DNA from: Cyclina sinensis
Taxonomy: Eukaryota > Mollusca > Bivalvia > Venerida > Veneridae
DNA: 64,000 nucleotides
Reading direction: 5' to 3'
Assembly: GCA_012932295.1 (NCBI GenBank)
Contig: JAAONU010000019.1
Span: 30,667,913 to 30,731,912, forward strand
Positions within the stretch are counted from its first letter, which is position 1; each line of letters opens with the position of its first letter. A program made the translations under genes and the position numbers. Shown here in pieces: positions 49,001-61,000 of the stretch. The notes beneath the pieces are model-generated. The model made no database searches and was not told where the DNA came from. It saw only the letters and a list, made by a program, of their open reading frames with translations.

Positions 49001-52000
49001 CTGTCTTACACATATCTATAGAAATATACATAGTGCTGTACAGGAGTAAAGGCAATTCTAAAGATTTAAAGACCATCTTAAACAAAGTTAGACAAGTAGC
49101 TCTACCAAAGCAGATCCTAAACAAATCAATAAAGAAAGGACAACCCGACTTTTGAATCTACTAAAACTTTCCCTATAAATGAAAGGCTTCTGGACGTTCC
49201 ACCAAATGAGCTGAGATAATGTTTAAAAATTTCAGTACATTAAGTTCAATGATCACTGTGAGATTGAGCTTTTTAATAAACATGAGAAAAGTTTATCAGA
49301 AAGACTAGACAGACTTGTTGAACATCTGTGTATGTTATCTAAATCTAATGTAAAATGCCCTTTTACATAAACACACTTTAGCACTCCTTAAAGCAACAAA
49401 GCAGAGTAACTTTTCTTTTCAGATTACAAGAAAAAAAAAAGCACATAACAGTATCACATGCCACACACTGAATTCAACTGATTTACATGAAACTTCTTGT
49501 AAAAAAAACAAACAGTATTTTTCAGCACAAAGCAAAACTGTACCATCCTCCCATGAACGAACACATCTAAAATGAAGCAAAGCAACAATTCTTGTTCAAA
49601 CTCAAATTAGTTGAAATCTACAATATCTGGCTGATAAGCCCAAACCATAGCACAATGTACAATTTGTACCAAAGTACCTCTGGCACTGTATCCTACAATA
49701 ATTTTAATTTCAATATTTTAGACAACTGTATATAAAAAAAACCCAAACATTTTGAAACAGCAACATCGGCAAATAGTAAGCAAGGAAGGAACTAGCTGGG
49801 ATACTTGAGACGTACGAGACACTTTGATATTTTAAGGTCAGTGCAATTTGATTACTAGTATATAAACATAACAGCCTAAGGTATACCTGATTCTTCTAGA
49901 CTAAAATACTTTAGTTTGAAATTAGACAGACAGAAATGGTAGATCAATTTGTTCTAATAAAATGTTTAACCATTCAACAATGGGTAATTTATGTACATGT
50001 CATATCATAAAAGTTAACACTGCTTCCTTGTTTATCAAGTGTAAAATATCTGGAAAGGCATATGCAATTAAGCTCATCAGAATTTCTCTTATTTCAGATC
50101 ACAGACACATAAAGTTTTTAAAGAGTGAATCATACTGAAAACACATGTATCTCTTCTAGAATATGAAATATGCTAGACAACTTAAAGTTTGAAAGAAAAA
50201 TAAATCAACTACAAAGGTGTAGATATTAAAAAAAACGTCAAATATCAAAAACGAGAACCCTCACTTCAGGGCACTACTTTGGTTTACTAGTCTAATTAAA
50301 TAGAAAAGTTTAATTGGAATATTAACAATGGTTACCCCAACCAAGTATTAAAACAATGAATGTTAAGTTGGACAGTACATGTTAACAACTGTTAAGAATA
50401 TATAAATATTATTTTGAATGAACCTTCTCTTGTATTGTAATGTCTTGAATAAACAGTCATCATATAATGTTAGAAAACAGTTGTTCAACTGCGTCCTAGT
50501 TTTTGACAGAATCATTCAACATGAAAGTCTTTTGCAAATTATCTGGAATATGAGTATCTAATGCCCCAAAAAAAGTAATATCAACCACTTCATTTGATTA
50601 ATTTCAAAATGTGCTTTTTTAAAGTTTGCCCTCTTTTAAATCAAAACAATCTTATAACATAAAACCAAATGACTATCTTTCGACAAATAATAACAAAAAA
50701 ACAATTTATTTATAGATAATTTTTTGTCAGTAGTACTTAATTATTCTACAAGAATAACCTTCATACAAGACGAGCTGGAGACAATGGCAGAGACAATAGC
50801 CCTGTTTTTAGGTTATAAATGAATCTAACAGAAACAGTAACTTGGAACAATTTAATAACCTGTAGCTAGATGAATAAATATAAATCAAAAGTTTTTATGA
50901 CCAGGAACAGTTTCATCAAAATACAGTACTCAGTCAAATTTTTATGACAACCACTGTTTCACTTTTTTTCATGTTACCCATTTGATTCAACCAATTCTCT
51001 GTTTTTTTTGTATCAATCTGCCTCAATAATGACTGTTTCTTCAAGACAACAGATAATTCATTCACCACATAATTAACAACAGGACATTGAGTAACATACT
51101 GTCTGACATACATGTATAAATGAGCAGATATTTGTTCTTTCTTTATATGCTTTAAATACAAAAGGATATTTCAGTACTTAACAAAATATCAAATATGCAC
51201 CCAATATCTGCCTGTAAAACAGAACATTTAACAGAAATAAATACATGTATATATTTCAACTTTTCAAGTTCGTTAATTTGGAGGGAATATCAGTTAATTC
51301 AGATTTATTCAGAGTTCTCTATATTGTTCCAATGGATACGCTGGTACTGGTTATTGGTTTAATGTTTTGTTTTGGGTTTTTGTTGTTGATGTTGTTTATA
51401 TTGTCTTTAAGGGGCAATATCTTTTCCATTTAATTAAAAAAAAAATTTGACCAATGTAATCCAGAAACAACTCTTAACCGTCAAAACCAAACAGTTTATC
51501 AATGTGAAACACTCCTAAATGAGTTTTTTTATCCTTTTTATAAAACGATTTTAAAATGCAAGTACCGGTACATGAACAAAAAAAAAGCTGGGCTATGCCT
51601 TAATGATCACATGACTCAAACAAGTGCTCTCATTCCAGCCTCGTTGTAAACACACACGACTGACTCAACAAGCTCTTCATTCTAGCGGGTTGAGACTTGT
51701 GATGAAATAGCTATGATCCTAAGGGACATTTCATAGAATTCTGTTTTTCCTTTGTTTTCTCTGATGCTCTGTAATTCCTTAATCTTGGGCTACTTCAGCT
51801 GACCACAACACACCATTTTTTAAAAGTTAATTAACCATTGCACACAAGCCAGAGAGTATCAAAAATATATATTAGCAATTAATAGACTTAAAAAAGGTAA
51901 TTTTTCAATGCTATTGCAAAAAAAAGGAGGACATTTTGGCTACAAATGTTTGTGAAAAGGGACATCAAATCAACATTAAGACAACTGTCTGGTTCATTTC

Positions 52001-55000
52001 AGATCAAACAGACCCCCATTTCTATTATATTAGGACATACTGTCACATTAAGAGTTTCTATATAAAATGCTTAGTACTTAAATCAGCTACACTTCGCTGT
52101 ACATGTTCTTCTTCCAAGAATCAATTTCTGCTCATGTATACATAATTTTAGAAATATATAAATTAGTGTTTTAAGACAGGTAGTTATGAATGAGAATGTA
52201 GTGTTTCACAATGGTGCAGTTACTACACCTTAGCATTGGGGAACGACCCATCCTCTGTTTCCTCAGGGATCACTGGATAGCATAAAGTCTGAAATATACA
52301 GCTTTATAGTTAATCATATACATATAAATATATACATATATACTGAAAAGAAAACAAGCATCTGGAATAGGTGCAAAATCAACCCAAAAAAATGTAACCG
52401 ACAACTTTACATGCACTGCAACTTTTTAAATGATTTAAAACATCATTACAAACTTGTTATGCCAATGTGTCTTAAAACAGATTAAAAGTTTAAGTGCAGG
52501 TAGAGTCATTTATTAAACATTTTCGTTATTCATATATCCATATGCATCATATAAAAATCCACAGCAGATTTGCATGTTCTATCAATAAATTATATATCAG
52601 AATTGTGAAATAGTAAATAAAACTTTCTTTCAATAACAATTTCAGATGAGTTATCAATTAACACAAAGTGTATTGAGCTACGGTTTAACTGCAGAACTTG
52701 GAAGTTAAAGCATAGTACATCTCCTGTCCTTCAGTCAAGTAAAATGGTACTACCTTACACTATGCTACAAAATATTAACAGTACTTTTTCTCATACATAT
52801 GATAAAATGGGAACTCAGACCTAAGCCACATTGTGAAGGGGTGTAATTAAATATAGGTATAGTCCAAAGATCATGGTATAAATATCACAACATAACTGAA
52901 TATTTTGTCAACTGAATGTATTGAATTTAAAGATCGACAAACCCTCTGACAGAAAATTTACTTTAACGTGGCATCACTTTGCCTTACTTTACAGAATACA
53001 ATCTACATTGTAAACAAATACCAAGCAAGATCAAACTGTAAGCATGTTTGCTAACATGACTGTGTTTTTTTCTTAAGAATAATAATCAAGGTTAAATTGT
53101 ACCTGTTGTACATAGGAAGTTTGACTCTGTTCTGGACATCAGGTAATTATTCATTCAATATCAATCACATTTAAACGATTTTGAAATGGAAAATGAAAAC
53201 TGAACTACCTTGATGTTAGGGTATGCCCCTTTAATAAAATAGTGAAGCAATGCAAATAAACAGAAGTACATCAGAGATCAATGAAAACTTACAGGTAAGC
53301 TTATTTAACAAAACATATTCAATACCTTCAATCAACCATTACTACTGAGAAACGTCTAGCATGATTTGTTATACTTAATTTATTGGCAGGAAAAATGCAC
53401 AATCGTTGTCTTCAAAAAATCTCTCATTTGCCAGCAGAACATTTAACAATATAATTTTGGCTTGATTTGATAATATCTATTGAAAAATGATTTTTATAAT
53501 ATTTTTGTATGAAAATAGACATGCATACCACTTCCTCCAAGACAGATATCTGCATTCCTTGCTTGAAGAAATCCCTTAATGAAAGCAGGTCATCCCTCAC
53601 AACAGTCTGTGACCAGTTATATTCAATTTCATCAGCCCAGGGATGCTTTTCAGAATCAACTGGTGATGTCTATGAAAATATGAAAATGAAAATAACAAGA
53701 TTTTACAGAAAATATATAACTGTTAATCTTGCTAGAGAAACCTACCCTTACAGATGTTACTGATTCTGGAAATTGATTGTAAAGCCTTACAAAAGTTTTT
53801 TTTGTTATAAACAATAGACTTGCTCACAGAAAGCTTTCTGAAATTGCCCTACATTACAGTTTCATACTTTATACCTGAGTACAAAGCTCCGGAAAATTAA
53901 ACATTTTACGATTTTTACCGAATTTCAGCATCCTTGCCTTCAGATTTTGTGTACAAAACTCCTTTCCAAACATTTTCCAAAAAGGTATAATGTAAGTATA
54001 ACTTATCATTAAAACCCCGAAATTTCACATCTACATCTAAATCCCTATTGGTCCCTAATGCAGTGAAAACCCACGCAGTGGCCTATGGCAATTATTAGTG
54101 TGCTTGACTGAAAGCTAGTCAATCAATTATGTCAATCGATGTTGAAAAATTATAACCTTTGAAATTTACGCTACTTCCGTTTCTAACTTTCACTTGGAAC
54201 AAAATGATTGTTCATGATGTCAACAAACCAGTTAACGTACATAAGCATTTTAAATCAATTTTACCTGTCAGTAATGATAAACTGTTCGTGTTTTTCAAGC
54301 CTTGAAGTAATATCAGGCATACTTAAGTAAATCATTGTTTTTGGCCGATTTCTTTTTCATGTTTTATTGGACCGATTGAGATTTGATAATTTCCGGAGCC
54401 CTGCCTCAGTGTAAAAGTCAATGAAATGACTTCTATATTTGCTGCATTTGAAAACTTCCAGTGCTTTAAGTGTTTGTTCCCTCCTTAGGGTCAAAGGTGT
54501 ACTTCAGTTTAAAGTCAGTGGTTACCTTTATACTTCTTAAATCATCTTCTGTCTCTTCCTTTTTCTTTTCTGTCATTTCTGGGGAAGATTCTCCCACTGC
54601 CTGGTCCCCTGAAATTTAAGAATTCTAAAAAGTTAAACAAAAGTTACTGTATCTAAAGGCTATTAATTATTACAATTTTTAATTGTACATGTCTTCTAAA
54701 TCTTTGAAACAGAGCAGTCATTTGGCAAAGATATTCTGTTTAACCCTTCATATGTACTCATTCATTTCAGTAACTAAACTATAGTGTTTACCATTATATC
54801 ATTAATGATGATCAATGGAACAAAATTTATTATCATAATTATTGAATGCAATTAAATGTAATATGAATTTTGTATAAAATGATCCTCATTTCTTATACTT
54901 TGTTTCAATCAATATCAGATGTTCCTTGCAGCAGAACTCAGCAGTTTATACTATTAAATCTGTTGTATACTTTGATGCAACTGATGCAACTATATTGAAC

Positions 55001-58000
55001 ACTGGAGACTAAAATAAAAAACAAAGAACAAGAGGCCCATGATGGCCCTATATTGCTCTCCAGAGGGTTCAGATTTCATTGCTGTAACTTCAAAACATAA
55101 AAAGAAGGTCAGTATGTCAAGGTCAGTCAAGGCTGAAATCTGTATTCTAAGCTGTCCATGTGTATTAAATTTCTTTGCTGTAGCTTCAAAATCTGGGAAG
55201 TAGGTCAGTAAGAGAGGATCTTGATAAGCAAAGGTCAAGGTTGAAATCAAAACCGAAATCTACATGCAAAATTGTATACATAGTCCAACTTTCATTGCCG
55301 TAGCTTAGAAATTAGGTTAATTATGTCAGCTGGTCAACCTCGGTGATCAAACTTGAACCCAATATGCATGATCTTAGTACAGATCCACTACACAATATAC
55401 TACAAACCAAATATCTAAACTACAGGGCTTAAAATTTCAGACAAGAAGATCCTCAAAGTTTTCATGTTTTACTCAAAATAGATCCCCAGGACAGTACAAA
55501 TTTTGACTCCAAGGGTATCTTTTAACAAACTTGTTAAATCCCAACTGGACAATACTAAATGGCTCTAGACCTCATAGTATGAGACAAAAAGATTTTTCAA
55601 TTTTCTTTGAAATAGATATAAAGGTTACCTGTATTATCTATAGTATGCATGACATCAGGTTCCTCTGTAAACAGAACATTCTTTTCTACCATTGATTGAT
55701 CACCAGCTGTGGATTGCTAAACAAAGTAAACAAGATTATGTTTTAAATATTAGGAGGGATATTAAACTTTAAAAAAAAATGGTCAAGTTGTTGAAAGCCA
55801 GAATATAAATTGCATGAACCGCAATATGAAATGTCCATATGTATATGTTTATAAAGCAAAATCATTGAATAATGTCTTAAATGGTCTGAACCAATGTTAA
55901 AAACTAAAATAAATATAAATTATAAGTAAATTCAAACCAATTATATAAGGTTTACAGGGTAACTATGTCCTTACCATAGCTGCTGTTTCTGAGAGATCAG
56001 TTCTTTCAGTTGGAAATCCTGACAATTCTGGAAACTCTCCCACTCCTTCCTCCATCTGTTGACCTTCAAACTTTAATGTCTGATCCTCAAGGAACATAAA
56101 TTGCACAAAGTATCTCCTCTCTATCACTGGGAATTCTGCTTGATCCTCTGGGTTCTTTGTGAACAAATAAATAACTTTTCTTACAAGAATATTAAGATTT
56201 TTTTTTTTTTTTTTTAATGAAGCTATAAAAATTTCTCCATTTACAGAAGCATATGAGATTGCAGGCTTTGATGTGTTAAAGCAGAATTGCAAGTACATAT
56301 ACATAAGAAAAAACCTGATTTATACAAACCTTGATTTCATCTGGGACAGGAATGCCTTTGATATAGCTAAGACCAAGTATGACTTTGGCTTCATCTAGTA
56401 TGTGCTCTGTAGGCAATGAAATTCAAAAAAAGAAAAGATAAATGAGAAAAAACAGAAATTACACAGATTTTTCAAATTCTGTCTCTCTAGGATGTTACAG
56501 AAATATTCTTGTTAAGAAATTATACAAAAATTACTTGTTCTGTTGTCAGTTGACATAAAAAAGAAAATATACAATGTTGCTATATGTTCTTTGTTGCAGT
56601 GGATTAAGTGGAATATTTCTTATGTAAAACAGAAATATTTACAATGTTACATAATTATGAAACTTTCTTCTTTTAACATCACAACTTTTTCTGTTAAGCA
56701 GAAAAAGGTAAAAATTATTTAAACAAGCCAGAAAGCATTTCTTTTTTTAAGGAAGTTACCTCTTCGCCTAGCCAACCCTTTGAAGTAATGTCGTTCATCT
56801 GCAGAAATCATAATATCATCAAGGATACTTAGTTTACGTAGACTGTCAACAGTGTAACCACGGTAACCAGGTATCAACTAAAAACCAAAGATAAAATTGC
56901 TGGATATGATAAAGCTAGAAAACTTAGAAACAAGAGCTGGTTTAGACCTCAAGTGTGGCCCTGAAAGTAAAAGATAACAAGAGGGTCCATGGGACCCTGG
57001 GTCGCTCACCTGCCAACAACTGCTCAATGGTTGCAAGAGTCAGTGGATGCAAATACAATTGCCAATTGACTGAAAGGGTGCAGGCAATTATGACCATGGG
57101 GTCATCTTTGGTAGAGTTTCACTAGATGTCGTGTATCATCAGGATTGTTAAAGCACAACGTGGACTATAATGGACTGAGCCTCATAAAAAATATATCAGG
57201 CACATTTACACATGATACCTAACATGTTTAAAGTTTCAAAGCAGTATCTTGAAAAATGTAGAAGTTTGTGCCGCAATATTTTTTAAAAAATCCTGCCGTT
57301 ATACAAAAAACTAGGTTGCTGTGAACTGAATGTTGGAACACCGTTCCAAACAGGGATTATGTACATGACACATGTTCACTCTATTGCCAGTTCTACTAAT
57401 TATTTTAAAATCCAACCATAGATGCAAAAAATATATGGGCAAGACACAAACTATCAGCAGTAAGGCCTATATAGCAGAACTTACTAAGTTCAGAGGGTTG
57501 CTGTGACATGGATCTTGTAGGGAGGAACATGGGTTTCGAGTGTAACACATACTTATTTTAATTTTTGGTTGTAAGGGTTGCAGAGACTTTCAGTCTTTAA
57601 GTAATGTTATTTATAATACTAGAACTTTTATTAAAATACAATGTACATAATTATAAAGAAAAAGATTCATAACGGAAAAAAATGTGTAAATGCAATCTTT
57701 AATAAAATAGAACAATATTAGCCCTTCAAAATTATTTTTCCCTGACTTTTCACTAACTTTTCTGAATTTTTATTTTTCACTGACCAATTTTCAAAATTAT
57801 CTGACAATTCCCTGACCTTGAAAAAAAATCAAATTTCCCTGACTTTTCAAGTCCCCTGGCAACCCTGCAAGATCTTATATTAACTCAAGTATTGTAAGTC
57901 TGATTAATTTCAAATCAAAAATGAAGCTGCTATTGTGCAGACAAGGTCTAAATAGTTAATTTTGGCACTTTCAGGGGCCATAACCCTGGAACCAATTATG

Positions 58001-61000
58001 CAATAAGGCAATCTGAAGAAAGGAACCAAGATCTTATGGTAATGAAAGTCAAGATCAGACCAAAATTAAGACCACTAGAGTGCAGAAAAGCTTTTATCAT
58101 AACTTGACCTAGTGACTAAAATTTCTAAGTCACATGACCCAGTTTCAAACTTGACCTAGATATCATCAAGATTAACATTCTGACAAAGCTTGAAGAAGAT
58201 CGGAGCAAAATTAAGACTACTACAGTGCGGACAAGCTTTTTCTATAATTTGACCTAGTGACCTAGTTTTCAAGGTCACATAACCCAGTTTCGAACCTGAC
58301 CTATATATCACTGAGATACACATTCTGACCAAGATTGAAGAAGATGAGACCAAAATTAAGACCGCTAGAGTGCTGACAAGCTTTTTCTAAAATTCGAACT
58401 AGTTACCTTGTTTTCAAGGTCACATGACCCAGTTACGAACTTGACCTAGATATCATTGAGATAAACAATCTGATCAAGTTTGAAGAAGCTCGGACCAAAA
58501 TTAAGACTGCTAGAGTGCCGACAAGCTTTTTCTATTATTTGACCTTGTGACCTAGTTTTGAAGGTCACATGACCCAGTTTTGAACTTAATCTAGATATCA
58601 TTGGGATTAACATTTTGACCAAGTTTGAAGAAGATCAGACCAAAATTAAGACTGCTGGAGTGCAAAGAAGCTTTTTCTAAAATTTGACCTAGTGACCTAG
58701 TTTTAAGGGTGAGATGACCCAGTTATGAACCTGACCTAGATATCATTGAGATAAACATTCTGACCAAGTTTGAAGAAGCTCTGACCAAAATTAAGACTGC
58801 TAGAGTGCGGACAAGCTTTTTCTATAATTTGACCTTGTGACCTAGTTTTGAAGGTCACATGACCCGGTTTCGAACTTGATCTAGATATCATTGAGATTAA
58901 CATTTTGACCAAGTTTGAAGAAGATCGGAACAAAATTAAGACCGCTAGAGTGCAGAGAAGCTTTTTCTATAATTTGGCCTAGTGACCTAGTTTTAAGGGT
59001 GAGATGACCCAGTTATGAACTTGACCTAGATATCATTGAGATAAACATTCTGACCAAGTTTGAAGAAGCTCGGACCAAAATTAAGACTGCTACAGTGCGG
59101 ACAAGCTTTTTCAATAATTTGACCTTGTGACCTTGTTTTGAAGGTCACACTACCCGGTTTCGAACTTGATCTAGATCTCATTGAGATTAACATTTTGACC
59201 AAGTTTGAAGAAGATCAGACCAAAATTAAGACCGCTAGAGTGCGGACAAGCTTTTTCTATAATTTGACCAAGTGACCTAGTTTTAAAGGTGAGATGACCC
59301 AGTTATGAACTTGACCTAGATATCACTTAGATAAACATTCTGACCAAGTTTGAAGAAGATCGGACCAAAATTAAGACAGCTAGAGTGCAAACAAGCTTTT
59401 TCTATAATTTGACCAAGTGACCTAGTTTTAAGGGTGAGATGACCCAGTTATGAACTTGACCTAGATATCATTGAGATAAACATTCTGACCATGTTTAAAG
59501 AAGATCGCACCAAAATTAAGACTGCTAGAGTGCGGACAACAATTGTGAACGGACGACGGACGGACGGACGACGGACGAAAGGCGATCACAAAAGCTCACC
59601 CTGTCACTATGTGACAGGTGAGCTAAAAATGCAGACAGTCATTAACTGCATCAAGAGAATCTGTACTGGCACCTAGTAGTGGTACTGTACACAAGTAGCT
59701 ACTGGAGATGTACATCAGTAAGTGATGATACTGTACATCACTTAGCAGTGGTACTGTACACCAGTAACTACTGGAGATGTACATCAGTAAGTGATGATAC
59801 TGTACATCACTTAGCAGTGGTACTGTACACCAGTAACTACTGGAGATGTATATCAGTAAGTGATGATACTGTACATCAGTAACTACTGGAGATGTACATC
59901 AGTAAGTGGTGGTACTGTACATCAGTAACTACTGGAGATGTACATCAGTAAGTGGTGGTACTGTACACCAGTAAGTACTGGAGATGTACATCAGTAAATG
60001 GTGGTACTGTACACCAGTAACTACTGGAGATGTACATCAGTAAGTGGTGGTACTGTACACCAGTAACTACTGGAGATGTACATCAGTAAGTGGTGGTACT
60101 GTACACCAGTAACTACTGGAGATGTACATCAGTAAGTGGTGGTACTGTACACCAGTAACTACTGGAGATGTACATCAGTAAGTGGTGGTACTGTACACTA
60201 GTAAGTACTGGTATCATAAAACAGCTAGTACTGTTACATCAGTAAGTATTGGTACTGTACAACAGTTAGTACTGGTACCATATGACAATAAGTACTTTTA
60301 CTGTACATCAGTAAATACCAGTACTGTACATCGGTTGGTACCGATACCATATAACAGTATGTACTGATACATTATATCTGTTAGTACTGATACTGTACAT
60401 CTATTTTCTATCTTCCTGTTCCCTATTTCAATAAGCCAGACTGCTGCTTAATCTGAACAATAACCTCAATGTTTAATGACAAAAACTCATCCAAAGCTTG
60501 CCTGAGCTGCCCAAATACATGTGATGCACACATATGTAATCTAATTGTAGCAATATTCTGTTAAATCTAAACTACTTGTAAAAGTAAAGAGCATTTTATC
60601 ATACTTTTACTAACAAAGTTCACTACTGTAAAAACCGTATAACACTGAGGTGACACCTCTATTGCATTTTCAAAAAAGGTTTGAGGTAATGTATCAAAAT
60701 ATCTTAGTTTCAGTCAGCTAAAAAATCAGTAACATCACTTACAGACAAAGGGTTTCCTTGTAGTACAAGATTTCTTAACTTAGGTAGAGTGCTGAGTTTT
60801 CTCACAATGTCCAGAAGGTCACTCAAGTTATTATTACTCAGGTCCAGTGACAGCAACTGTGGCCTGAATTTAAAATAATGAAATCCCAAATTATTATTCC
60901 ATATAAAAGAATGAATTCACTCACATCTATTTCATTTTGCAATAGACATAGACAGTTATTAATGCTAAGATGTTTAACATATATATACATGTATATATAT

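Noticed and set aside
58156..58933. Two similar minus-strand 65-residue frames (SSSxLVxMxISxIxRSxSK)
   Set aside because: They arise from consecutive 145-bp repeat units and are similar only because the DNA is repeated.
59679..60367. Repetitive plus-strand peptides VVLYTSNYWRCTSVSDDTVH
   Set aside because: Products of the 46-bp tandem array; no start, splice or domain evidence.
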